Below, one piece after another: positions 11,901 to 22,500 of a DNA stretch of 64,000 bases. Every line of letters starts with the position of its first letter. Within the stretch, counting starts at the first letter, position 1. The translations under genes were made by a program, and so were the position numbers. The stretch comes from Sanguinoderma infundibulare (lineage: Eukaryota > Basidiomycota > Agaricomycetes > Polyporales > Polyporaceae), in NCBI GenBank assembly GCA_032821775.1, contig JAVLRN010000011.1:1674001-1738000 (forward strand), read 5' to 3'. Under the pieces are notes generated by a model. The model did not search any database, was not told the DNA's origin, and saw only the letters and a list, made by a program, of their open reading frames with translations.

Positions 11901-12255
11901 AAATCCCGCTGCACGGAGGCGGTCGAAAGGTAAATGGTCACATTAGTACATGACATCGATACCGTGCTCCCCCGTATCATCAACAATTTCCACGTCCGAA
12001 TCCCGCGTCCCAGCCTGTGTCGCGGACTCCGAGCTCTCTTCCTCGCTGTTGCTTGCATGACGCGGATTCTGTCTTGACTTCGAGCCGATGGAGACTCGCT
12101 GTCGCTTTGCAGCGGGACCGGACTCGGACTTGGCCGAAGGAGTACGTCCATTCTTTTCGCAAACGAGGGCGTCGTAGAACTTGGTATCAAGCTGGACGCA
12201 TTAATCCAATGTGTCGAAGGGTCTGAACTTGAAGGAGGCTAGTATCCAGGTTCAT
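8991..12255 (-). CDS. DUF6697-like protein, copy A
   Basis: A multi-exon minus-strand gene. The C-terminal exon (9656-8991) carries the domain: NEHPWSPTDQGKHGYMFI, LFLYCGQYNVM, FRLPCVRLQCVSFDAAFYRE, then a basic tail (PAKRRKTAVK). This pattern recurs in copy B and fragment C and matches what I know as DUF6697 of wood-decay Agaricomycetes. Upstream exons encode a helical, probably coiled-coil middle (LLEALSKIKTLETTYDEAV; FMTLQAKAMQMALDDQTW) and a low-complexity N-terminus (RHASNSEEESSESATQ, DSDVEIVDDTGEH) preceded by LDTKFYDALVCEKNG. The likely start is the ATG at 12255 (MNLDTSLLQ), but its first intron would be only about 37 nt, so the start is tentative. Function unknown. The basic C-terminus and charged N-terminus suggest a nuclear protein (inference). 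Confidence 0.65.
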
Positions 12256-12425
12256 GGTGGGTTGGCGGCTTGGCTCGATTGGGAGGGCAAGGGTGATGCG
12301 CTGTGACTGGCGCGTGATCATACGCGTCCGTGACGGTGACGGCCTCGCCCCTCGGCCAGAGCCCGTCGCGGCGGACGGCCTCGCTGCACTCTCCGCTCCT
12401 CGACATCCCTTGCGCCGCCAGCGAC
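12256..12425. promoter_or_regulatory. Probable shared bidirectional promoter
   Basis: About 170 bp separate the tentative start of DUF6697-like copy A (-) from the ATG of the 208-aa unknown gene (+, 12426). There is no obvious TATA box, so both genes presumably initiate here. This is inferred from head-to-head spacing only. Confidence 0.35.
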
Positions 12426-13189
12426 ATGAAACGCCAGAACGACGATGCTGCGACCGTCCCTGCTCCTCCAAAGAAGATGCGTGGAAATACCGCTCACGCA
12501 GCGACCGTCGCCCTCGTCAACTCCATCCTAGCCAACCCGAAGTCGTACCCCATCTCTGGCAGCGAGGACGTCGTCCGCAAGTCCCTCGTCGACCTCGCCT
12601 CCTACGCGCGCTCCCTCGAGCTGCAGCTCCCCGGCGGTGGCGCCCCAGTCGCGGGGAGTAGCAAGGCAGCGGCCGTGACAAAGCCCCTCAAGACGACCGC
12701 CGAGCTCGAGGCGGGCGCGGAGAAGCTGAGGAGGGCTGCCGTCAGTGGCATCAAGAAGCAGATGTCGGTGAGCCTCACCCGCATATATCCCGTGTCTATG
12801 TGCCACCTTTGGCTTGCATCTTACCATCCACCCATCCACGCCACAGTGGAAGCCCTCGTGCAAGACCGGGTCCGCTAAATGGTCTTATGACGGCATCTGC
12901 AGCGATCCGGACGTCTTTGGACACCTCATGGGCCTCGGTGGCCCCCCGACTTTCAAGATGAAGAAATTCACCGTGGACGAGTTCGAGAAGCGTTTGGGGC
13001 CCATCGCGGGTTCCGTCCGGTGCGTGTTGCAATCGTTGCTGTTGAGATCATGGTCCCTGAGCATCGACGTGCCGCAGATATGATACCCTTCACATCACCA
13101 GCAAGGAGGTCACCGTCCGCTGGTCCGATACCGGCGAGTTCAAGTTCAGCGGGTCATACGGAAAGTGGCAGCCCTCCAGCAGTTACTAG
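12426..13189 (+). CDS. Conserved-looking hypothetical protein, 208 aa
   Basis: Three exons close in phase: 12426-12767, 12847-13019 and 13078-13189, with good GTGAGC/CAG and GTGCGT/CAG borders. The ATG at 12426 (MKRQNDDAATVPAPPKKMRG) starts a basic, Pro-rich N-terminus. An upstream in-frame ATG at 12330 is possible but gives less protein-like sequence. The middle is helical (VVRKSLVDLASYARSLELQL). The C-terminal half has well-ordered mixed sequence (WSYDGICSDPDVFGHLMGL, FTVDEFEKRLGPIAGSVRYD, ITSKEVTVRWSDTGEFKFSG), suggesting a small folded domain. I do not recognise the family. The basic start suggests nuclear location (inference). Confidence 0.65.
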
Positions 13190-13493
13190 CTATTCATGCT
13201 TAGGATTTGGTGCAACGGATACTTATGGGTCATATGATGTTCCTTTGATCATTCAATATATCTGTATAATACCCCGCTTAACTTTTAGCGCAACGATTCT
13301 TCTCTTTATGCTGTCCTTTTGGAGGCTCCCTTAGTACAAGGCATGTCCCCGGCAGTCCTTTGATGAGGGACCTAGGGCCTTGTCGCGCTTCTTTGTCTGT
13401 GTGAAGTTGAACCTTGGGATCGTAGCGACTTCATGTGAACACGCCATCGTCAAGTATGTCTTCCTCGGGGGATCCGATTCTCACTCCAAAGCA

Positions 13494-14160
13494 TCAACGT
13501 CGCCAACGGGGGAGATCATTATCGTACAGCTTTAGCAGGAGATGTTCCAAGGCCTGGCACTCCCCGAGGACGCCCACGAAGGTGAGGGTGCCTGTTTCCT
13601 CCAAAACGTCGGCATGGCTCAACCTGAGAACGCGTAGGTTGCGGAGGAGTGGGGATGTCCAAGGAATATGTATGCCTACGAGGTCGAGACCGCAGAGGGC
13701 GGGAAGGTGGTCCGCGCTCACGTCCGGAAACTCGGTGAGCACGACGTCCTCTGCGAAACAGGAAACGGGGGCTCCTCGGTCTAGCAAATTGATTTTCAAT
13801 TTCAGAGCTGGCAAGGGGTGCGAGAACAACGGGTTCAGCGAGTCCAGTCGGCCGATAGCGTGGGACGTGGACTCGACCCGGATTGCGCGAATGCCGTATC
13901 GCATGCCTAACTAGTAGCAAAGCGGCTTTGTCAATCACGCCAGAGGCATGAAAACGGATATGGAGAGGCGCGGCCCCCAAAGAGCCAGGCACCGTTGGAC
14001 CCATTCGAGCGAGGAGCTGACGTCGATGGAGCACCAAAGGAGAGGGGTCGTGCACGCAACGTCGTGCCAGTACCCGCAGACTTCCGTGACCGCGCACTCA
14101 TCGCTCTTGCAGGCGGGGTGGTATTTACGGACATCGTCCAGGACATGCTTCCGCGTGCTA
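13494..14160 (-). pseudogene. F-box protein fragment with frameshifts
   Basis: Reading leftward, one frame gives an F-box-like stretch (VCGYWHDVACTTPLLWCSID, then WVQRCLALWGPRLSISVFM) that hits a TGA. The reading resumes in a second frame (SGVIDKAALLLVRHAIRH) and again in a third (IRAIRVESTSHAIGRLDSL through LLRNLRVLRLSHADVLEETG) before a TGA at 13494. The breaks have no plausible splice sites. The N-terminus and most of the usual LRR region are missing. I read it as the decayed, truncated remnant of an F-box/LRR gene of the family seen at the window start. Confidence 0.6.
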
Positions 14161-14226
14161 TGGCATTCACACTGTCTTTCAATACATTTGGATCATCCAA
14201 TCAACACACGCACCGCCTGCACGCCG

Positions 14227-16654
14227 TCACTCGTCCTGGTCTTCTTGTGATTCGTACTCGGGCTCCCCGCTTTCAATCCTCCGTCGTTTCGCCGGCTGCA
14301 GACAAAGGTCAAACCCCTCCTCCTCAAAGAACTTGTCGTTCTCCCGAGAGAGCTCCGCGTAGAACTTGACGTCGAACCGCACGCACTGCAGCTGGACATA
14401 AGGGATGGTGTAGACGCCACGATCTAGCTTGCGAATCAGGTCGTCGATGCTCGAAGAATGGCAGTGCTTCAGGTCCTCTGGCGCGGGGCAGATACTCCTA
14501 GCATACTCGATCTTGTGCTGTGTCGGCAGCGCCAACGTAAGCGGAAGGGCACACATTATACAGGATGTGATTCTGCACATACCAAGTACGGGAGCGACGA
14601 CCATTCGTCAAGCGTGAGCGTCCCAAACTCAACGAGGCGGTAGTACCCGCAATAGTGATATGCGCCCTCCTTCACGGTACCCATGAAGACGTGCCGTTCT
14701 TCGTTCAACTCCAACGGGACCTTCATCTCTCTCACCGGAAGGAACCAATATCCATGCTTGCCAGGACCGGCAGGCGACCATGGGTTCCGCTCCATGGTGG
14801 ACATCGAGTACTTGGTGATCCCGTAGTCATTCGCGAGTTTCGTTGCGGTTTGACCAAGCCTACACCGAAGCGGTCAGTCATCTTCACGGACCCGTCATCA
14901 AGCAGGCGGATACGGACAGCACGTGGTGGAGCTTCCAGTTACCACCCAGGATGACCGCAATGGAATCCCGCGAGAAGACGGCGGGGTAGTCAAATTCAGG
15001 AGGCAAGTCGATCGGGACATCAGCGTACTGAGCCACCGCCAGAGCTCGGTCCGATGGGGGAGGCGTGCCATGAGCTGCGAGATCCAGGGCCATGATCCAA
15101 GGCTTGCTGAGGGGATCATCCTCTTCCTCGCCTGAAGCACCCTCCGCGACAGCGAAAGAGCGCTTTCTGGAGGGTGGAGCAAGTGGGATTTGCCTGTGGA
15201 AGAAGCATGAGCTTACAGCGGAACTTAAAACCTCAACAGTTGACGCACATTGTCGAAATCGACGAGAAATCAATGGAAGACATATCACCATTCCGTCCAA
15301 CCTGGAAAACGGTGGCGGTAGTGCAACTACCCGAGGGCTAAACGGTAATGGCATGTCAGCATGACCAGGCGATATTCAAGTACTGGCTACTGACTTCAAG
15401 CTGTAGAGCGACGACCGTCTGCTTGGCATCAGCGACGGCTTTCAAGGCCTGTTCAGCCTAAACACATCAATGAGCCTCGAGAATCAGGACGTTGACATGA
15501 CCTCCAGAACAGACCATGAGCTTGAACTGCTCCGCATTCCGCCTCTGCGCGAGGCATTCCGTTTCCAGCTCTCCGATCCTACTATCACGTTCCTGAACCT
15601 ATTCACAGTCAGCATTTAATGGCGTCGAGCGTCCGTAGGCTTTTGAAACTTCACCATCGCGTCGACGAACTGTAACTGGCTCTCCAAGGTGGATAGCAGA
15701 GCGTAGATTGACTCGTTCAAATGGTCGCCGCCAAGCGTGATTCCCTTGTTTGCCTCCCACCGCTTTATGGTCTCTTGACACTGTGCGATCAAGTCTGCAA
15801 GCTTCTCTTTCTCTTCCGTAATCGTCCGCAAGCTACGCTCCGCCACAGCTCGCTGTTAAACGTTCAGTCAAGACTGCATGCAATGCGGTGACCCGATAGA
15901 GACGCACCGCTTCCATGCACGATTCGAGTTCCTGGTCGCGTCTGATGTGGGACTCCATCGCTCGTCGGAGCCACTGTGCCAACTGCCTGATGAAGCTGGG
16001 CTTCGACATGTTCAACTGCGTGAGTGGTGTCAGCCACCACCTGTCAGAGACCTTTGGAGTATTACCTACCACGTTGAGGTCAGCCTGGCATCTGATAGCC
16101 AGATCGATGTTCTGGGCCAGAAGACCTTCAAAGACTTGAATAAACTCCAGATTGAACGCGTTTCCGGACGACATGGGCTGGGAGATTGGAGGCATGTCAG
16201 CCAGACCTGAGCAGAGGAGAGAAGAAACGTGCTGACCTCTTGGGGTGCGCTATCCGTGATGTCGACGCCGGGGCTCCTATTAACAGCATTGCGGATGTTG
16301 ATGAAGGTCTCCAAGGATCCGGTCAGGACGTCGATGGGCTGACCATGTTTCAGCCTCAAGGTACTCAAACGGACGGTTTCATAATACGAGCTGACCTGGA
16401 GAGGATTGGCTTGGCAGCCTTGCAACTTCACGCTGTCACCCGCGAGTGCCACCAGCACCGACAGGAGCTCGACGGGGAAAGCAGGATCTGTGGACGTTTG
16501 CTGTCGGACGCGTCAGTCGTACCGAATGGACCCCGACTCGTCGTCGCTCACGCACCTGCGAAGCGACGCCACTGGCATCGCGACTCTGCGTAAGCCTGAG
16601 ACCATCGGTACGCAAGTTGTCCTGACTATGAACACGACTAGCTTCGGATCCCAT
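14227..16654 (-). CDS. DUF6697-like protein, copy B
   Basis: Minus-strand paralogue of copy A with the same architecture. The likely start is the ATG at 16654 (MGSEASRVHSQDNLRTDGLR). Successive exons give a helical middle: LLSVLVALAGDSVKLQGCQ; LKHGQPIDVLTGSLETFINI; FIQVFEGLLAQNIDLAIRC; LNMSKPSFIRQLAQWLRRAM; EKEKLADLIAQCQETIKRWE; HLNESIYALLSTLESQLQFV. A nuclear-looking basic patch (PPSRKRSFAVAEG) follows, then the terminal domain (ERNPWSPAGPGKHGYWFLPV, AYHYCGYYRLVEFGTL, YTIPYVQLQCVRFDVKFYAE) and a tail with PAKRRRIESG. The exon corresponding to LNMSKPSFIRQLA matches LNMCQPRFAVQLA in copy A. Middle exon borders are approximate. Function unknown. Confidence 0.68.
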
Positions 16655-16984
16655 GCTGATGAATCCGCGCTGATCAGTGAAGGATATCTGTGGACAGAGG
16701 GGAGGAAACAGGGTCTGAAGCAACTCACCGGGCATTATAAACAGACATGGATACGATCCAAGTCAGCCGCAGCACACCGACGGCAACAGTCCCTCCACGA
16801 ACTGCTTGACAGGAGTCAAACCAGCGAGCACCACGAGGCCGACGCAAACGTCCTTTGGAGTATTTCAAGGGAGATGGACGAATTGGGGCATTGGCTTTTC
16901 CGGGGAACGGGATCGATATCCTCTGTTCTGCGTGATGCCCGTCAGAGGAAAGGTTAAGCGAGAAGGCCTGGACAAGAACGTTTA

Positions 16985-17240
16985 GAGCATGAACTCCCAA
17001 ATCCACTCGATTGTGAATGTGATCGCCTGCTTGTCCTTGTCCGTGTACCTCATGCCGCTGCTCCTTGTCTTGGGCTCGGAATAAATTAACTTCGGTGCCG
17101 CCCTCGTGGAGGACTCCCAGAACCAGCGACCCTCACCAGCCCAGATCAGGTTCGATGAATAGGTATGTCATATTTCCAGCGGGGAGGAGGACATCGCATT
17201 GGTTCATGGACTCGGCAGCGGCGGCGGTGGTGGTGGTGGT
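16985..17240 (-). other. Exon-like stretch, unassigned
   Basis: A minus-strand frame ending in TAA at about 16985 reads RWFWESSTRAAPKLIYSEPK followed by MRYTDKDKQAITFTIEWIWE and FML. It is strikingly protein-like. The frame upstream is closed by a stop, and I found no convincing acceptor or partner exon. It may be the last exon of a small gene or a remnant. I do not know the family. Confidence 0.3.
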
Positions 17241-17248
17241 GGTGGTGG
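17224..17248 (+). repeat. GGT trinucleotide microsatellite
   Basis: About eight consecutive GGT units are flanked by GGC units. On the opposite strand this reads as a run of His or Thr codons, depending on frame. Confidence 0.9.
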
Positions 17249-17439
17249 CCGCACACGCGCGAGCTCGACAGTTCCTGCTCGCAGTAGAAGGCAGACTCGA
17301 CACGCGGCCCGGTCATCGCTGGTCGTCGAACGCAATCAAGTATCCACTTCCAATGGTATTCATGCAACATCCCAATCGTTAATACATGCGAACCGCGCGA
17401 CACCCAACGCCGACAAACGCACCGCCGCCAACATTGTCG

Positions 17440-17622
17440 CTAATCTTCTTCCGTCTCGTACGCGTCATCTTCGCCTGCAACCTTGCGCCACTTCGTCGGC
17501 TGCAAACCAAGATCAAAGCCTTCTCTCTCGAAGTACGCGTCGTTCGCGCGACAAAGCTTCGCGTAGAACTCGACGTCGAACTGCACGCACTGCAGTTCGA
17601 CGTAAGGAACGCGGTATGCGCC
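17440..17622 (-). pseudogene. Truncated DUF6697-like copy C (terminal exon only)
   Basis: The minus strand encodes about 60 residues closely matching the end of copy B: YRVPYVELQCVQFDVEFYAK, ANDAYFEREGFDLGLQPTKW, then an acidic tail ending YETEED and TAG at 17440. The tail is truer to copy B (YVQLQCVRFDVKFYAEL, EEEGFDLCLQPAKRRRI) than to copy A. The upstream frame stays open to about 17904 but contains none of the rest of the domain, and I see no further DUF6697-like exons before 18 kb. The simplest reading is a partial duplication of copy B. Confidence 0.6.
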
Positions 17623-18142
17623 GTGGCTCTTGAAATTGGGATTAGGCGACTCCTTGTCGGACTGCGTTGACCCGTTGATCACACTGGAGACAATTGAATG
17701 GACGACTGGAATAAAGGAAAGTCGTTGCTGAACTACCGACAGAGAACGGTAAACAGACGAAATATCCTGACAGAATATGCACTCTTGAACAGATGGACAT
17801 GACAGAGAACTAGAGGAATCGCTTGCCTGAGGAGAAACGCACTGGATGGGGATGTATGGATGCATATAAAGAACTGGAACGATGGAGGCGAAGATACAAG
17901 GCACCGTCCTCGGCGAAAGGACGGACTTGTAAACCGTGAGAGGATTGGTCGTCAGGTGAAGGGGACGGGAAGCGACGCGCCCGGGACACGCCGCTTAGAC
18001 CAGTTCTCGCCTCGTGTTCCGACCCATCTTTGTTTGACCCGTTGCACAATGAACCATATTCACCCTCCACCGCGCCCGCACGCACATACCTTCCGCGTCT
18101 CTGCTGAGCCCTATACCCCCACACGACCGCGACTGACAGACG

Positions 18143-18694
18143 ATGACGATGCATCGACCCATGCTCTTCTCCGCTGCCTACAGCGAACAGCTCGAAAAGA
18201 CGCGCCGACAGTCGCTCCAACAGGCGCAGGCCCGACCACACGTCCTCTGGCGGCGAGGATTCCACAACGAAGGCGGCCGAGCAGGGTGGGGGTACTATCT
18301 TGAGCCGGCACCATCCAGTTCAGAAGCCCATAGTACGGCAAGCGAAGAGGGCGAAACCACCGGCACCGAGGAGAGCACGGTGGTGGAGGATATCGACGGT
18401 GACCACGAGCGGGCGGGCAGGCGACGGCGAAGGCACGGGCGCAGTCAGAAAGACAGACAGTGGGAGACGGAGCTGGAAGAAGACGGGCAGAGCCGGACTT
18501 GGCCCGCACGGGAGAGTTTGATGTTGTCGCACGGTTGGTCATCGTCGTCGTCCCACCTCCACGCTTACGCACCTACCCTCGCACCCTACCAGGACGTCGA
18601 ATATCCAGAGCAATTGCAGAACGAGCAAGGATGGCGGCCAATGCATACACGATCATCTCTCTCTGGTGCGTGGTTTTACCATGGCCTCTTATAG
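18143..18694 (+). CDS. Hypothetical charged low-complexity protein
   Basis: A single open frame of 183 codons. The N-terminus (MLFSAAYSEQLEKTRRQSLQ, then PHVLWRRGFHNEGG) and an acidic Ser/Thr/Glu middle (SEEGETTGTEESTVVEDIDG) followed by a basic RRRRRHGRSQK run look like real coding sequence with GC-rich third positions. The 3' end overlaps the first exon of the next gene in another frame, so the true end may be earlier or spliced. No family is recognised. Confidence 0.42.
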   Translation: MTMHRPMLFSAAYSEQLEKTRRQSLQQAQARPHVLWRRGFHNEGGRAGWGYYLEPAPSSSEAHSTASEEGETTGTEESTVVEDIDGDHERAGRRRRRHGRSQKDRQWETELEEDGQSRTWPARESLMLSHGWSSSSSHLHAYAPTLAPYQDVEYPEQLQNEQGWRPMHTRSSLSGAWFYHGLL

Positions 18695-19598
18695 GCAATT
18701 AGCCGATTTGGCGTCCTCCGTTCAATCCTCGGTCGCTCAACGACACCGCACTCAGGTTCGCGCTCACCATACCTGTCATTTTCTGGGATGCTGGATATTG
18801 TTTCTTCAGGTAAGTTCCAGTTTCTATCAGCAAGCCAAGATTCCCGATTTAACGTTTATCCGGATTTCCGCGTACGTTATGAAGACCCCGCTCGATGCTG
18901 GGTGGTGACCTCCACTGGATATGGACGCCTTACGCACTCTATCAGGAAATCGATTACGTACGTATTTATGCCGTTGACGGCGGCGACCCTGTACTGAGCA
19001 ATATCCCCCGTAGGTATACGGTCTGAAGGCCATCGAAGAGAATAATGGCTTCACCAATGCTCAATGTACGTACACTTCTTATCTCTCCGCGCCTTGCGGC
19101 ATGGACTCATCGATCGCTCCCTAATTCCAGCGGCCCTGAATGTCGTCGAGAACTTCATGAACATCGGCTACCTCTATCTGACCCACGTCGCCGGTTCACC
19201 CCTCGCTCCCCTCCTCGGCTTCGCCAGCGCAACGATGACGCTCTCCAAAACGGCTCTCTACTGGCTCCAAGAGTACTACTGCGGTGGATGCGCCGTCGGC
19301 CACAACGACTTCAAGACCCTGTTCGTCTACTGGATCATCCCGAACGGGTGAGTGGGCCGTCCAGGCCGGACTAGCGCGGTGATTAAAAGCAGAGAACGCT
19401 TCGCTGACGAGATATCATGCACGCATGTCTACGTGATGGTGACCGGACGGGTCCCCGATGAACACCTGAATTCCGAATTCCCGACCTAGTCTCTGGCTCG
19501 TCTTCCCGAGCTACATCCTCTGGCGCCTCGGAGGCGATATCGGCTCCGCGCTCCACCTAGCGAACAGGGCAACAAGGGCGAAGACGAAGAAGCAGTAG
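18631..19598 (+). CDS. Small multi-pass membrane protein, 179 aa
   Basis: Six exons close in phase: 18631-18665, 18756-18809, 18885-18957, 19014-19065, 19131-19347 and 19490-19598. The product starts MAANAYTIISLWFALTIPVI and continues FWDAGYCFFRPRSMLGGDLH, WIWTPYALYQEIDYVYGLKA, a span around LNVVENFMNIGYLYLTHVAG, LLGFASATMTLSKTALYWLQ, a Cys/His-containing loop (EYYCGGCAVGHNDF) and LFVYWIIPNGLWLVFPSYIL, with a basic C-terminal tail. Four or five spans are likely. I recognise this as a conserved Agaricomycete protein without assigned function. The WDAGY and ENF/NIGYLYL patterns recall EXPERA-type membrane proteins, which is only a suggestion. Confidence 0.75.
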
Positions 19599-22500
19599 AC
19601 ATTAGAGGGGTGGTCGTAACGGGCGCATGCTAGTGCCGTTCTGCGATCCTTCTGGGACCGGACGCAATACCCATCTTGCGATCATACATACAGGTCCAAC
19701 CATCTCCCACGGACGTTCCCATCTATCTATCGCAATATATGTCAGGAGAGACTTTTACCTGGCGCTTGGGAAATCCATCACGGTCTTGTGCTCGCGTTAT
19801 CATTGGCCGGACTGAGCTTGAGAGCAAAATCCTCGGGATGCCCCTGGGCCTTTGGCTGCCGACCGGGCCACTCCTGCTCGCAAAGATTGTGGCTACGGGG
19901 CTGCGCAACTGACATGTGTCTTCGCGGTCCGCGGACGCTGCTCGCGCTGTGGTCGTCGTTCGGAACATTGTCGGTTTCCGCATGCTTTCTAGTGCAAGCC
20001 AGGATCGCACCCCATTATAAGCGAATGTCCCTCAGGCTTGGAATGTCGGCACTCTCGGACACTTGGGCCGCGCTGCGAAGAACAAGACGGATCTAACGTT
20101 AGCAAGGTGTCATGCATCATGGGTCGGTGATTTCAGGATACAGCATCGGGCCCGGTTGCATATCGTTCAAATCTCAACGTCATCTGGCGGAAAATATGTA
20201 TGAACAGCGCTAGCGTCCGAACCTTCATAGCTTCATACTCCGGCCAGTTTTGCACGCCGGCTTCTTCGGACATTGGCCTTTTTTTGATCACCAACAATGT
20301 CGAACGCTGTCTGCCACAGCGGTAATTGAGCGTGCGTGAGGTAAAGTAAGAGAGGCAATCGTACATACATGGCCGGCGAGAAACGCTGTTTCTCGGTTAT
20401 ACACATTCATTCGTCATTCGTCATCCAGGCCCCACCGCGTATGTCATTTGCTTCCGTCCAAATCCCTTACAGGCTCGCTGGGAACGAGAACCGCGCGACT
20501 TACATACAGTTCGCGTTGTGGCCTGGCGCCGTCCAGTCGGAGTCGGCCCCGGACTGCCTCGCCGCGAGCGCGGACCGTAGGCGTAATGCAGTCCGAGGCC
20601 CTAGAGCGGCGCACGAAACCTGCAGGGAGGGCGGAACATGCGTGGCGAGCTCACGGAACGGATATGTTTTCCGCCACGTACATGTTGCGACTCCGCACGA
20701 ACATCGTGGCGGGCGGGAAGTGCTGGTATCATGTGCCGACGCGTGCGAAGCCCCGCCGCGAGTGGGGGGCGGATCGCATCGAAAAGGCGAATGAGCAGCC
20801 TGCTGGGGGCCCACATACAATTTGGCCTGGGGCTCGATCCAGATTGGGATCCTTCGCGCCAAATCGCCGTCATCAAAAGTGGGCTTCGAGGAATGGGATC
20901 GGCGCCTGGGAGTCTGGTATCGTACTTGGGTAATCTACCTGCTGCTGGAGTCGAAACGTGACGTCGTCAGCACCACTGCCCGTCGGCGACGGTGAGGAGG
21001 ATACCATACCGAGGGCCCGCGCACATGATGTCGGACGGACAGAACACGGCGTTGGTGTTACCGCAGAAGGGTCATCCCCATATCCACATCGTTCCCGTCC
21101 ACGGCCCAATGGCCGCCGTCCCATGGGACTATTTCCACCGAGGCGGCAGCACGACGCACGACGCACGACGCATGCATTGGGCGGCAGACCAGAAAATAGC
21201 CGTGGCTTCGCGAGATAGAGTTGGTTGTGCGAACCTCGACGTACCCAGAGCGCCGTCGACCGCTTCAAGACCAACCCCTCTGCCCTTCTGCTCGCAATAG
21301 GCTAGAGTGGCAGCCAATCGCCGCACTTGACCGTCGACCCGTCCTGGACTTGCGGGCTGGTTTCGGGCGACTGCCTCCCGGTCCTCCGGATCAGCGATCG
21401 AAGGCGCCTGCGACCATTTTGCGTGCTGCTGCTGCTGGGAAGATTGCCCGTGGGTCTGGCCCGTAGGAGCAAAAAGTGGTCTTCCAAACCTTTGCAGGAG
21501 CGCTTGCACCTGTCAGCAAGCTTTTTTTCGCGTACCGAGTCCGACTAGCAATGCCAATGCTGACCGATGACATTCGTAACCCAGGCCCTCAGAGCACCCG
21601 GAGGGCGCCAGAACCTGCACAGGAACGCGACCATCTTCATATTGCCGCGCCCAGCAGTCTTCCTGTAGGTTCGCGCACACGCTCCCCGCCTGGATGCTCG
21701 GAGGGAAGGACAGAAGGTCGAGAGATGCAGGGGCGTCAGGGGGAGGCAGGACGACCCGGTATGTGTGATTGGCCTTTTGCGACCGCTCTTTTGGACGGCG
21801 TATCGCGCGGGCACAGAGGGATCTGACGCAACACCGGGCTATCGCATTCGCACTCGGTGGAGCTCTTTGCATGGTTCGCGCGTCGAGCGTTCGGAGGACG
21901 GTGCGCGAGCCGTGTCTTTCCTTCCTGTTCCTGGGGACTTCATATGTTCAGTTAGAGCGCTCACGCACAATCGACGCGCGTGCAGACGGTTTTGCTGCAA
22001 GGCCTGTCGGCCACACGTTGACACCGACTCACCAGGACGCAAGGGTTGACGTTGACTTCCCGCCCTGTCCCCGCATCGACCGCGACGAGGCCGTCCGAGG
22101 TCACTGCCCGCTTGACCCGCCCGGCGAAGACGGTCGAATGTCGAATATACTTACAGTAAGGGACGTGGACCTCACGTTGTGCTCGGTCCCTAGCTGCCTC
22201 GAACACGGAGAGCATCACGCGTTGGTCGGTCGGGTCATCGTCGCATGAGCCCCCTTGGCCTCGCAATTTCCGCGAGCGTGCACGAAAACCTGCAATCACG
22301 CGCGTCAGTGGGGACGCTGCCATCAAGGAAAGAAGCACTCACTGATATCCTAAACGGTGAGAACCGCGCGGGGGGCCATCTGAATGACAGGAATCGAAGA
22401 GCACAAGGGCTTGGGGAGGGGAAGAGCAGGAGGACCGGAGCGGTCCCCCTTAACGCAGCACGTCAGTGGTACTGCGGCGACCTTCGCTACGCGGTGTTGA

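Noticed and set aside
12187..12471. 94-codon minus frame overlapping the start of DUF6697-like copy A
   Set aside because: Only its last residues (MNLDTSLLQ) fit the gene model. The rest antisenses the promoter and first exon of the 208-aa gene.
17146..17403. Frame with a run of seven His codons
   Set aside because: It is the translation of the GGT microsatellite on the opposite strand. The rest of the frame is not protein-like.
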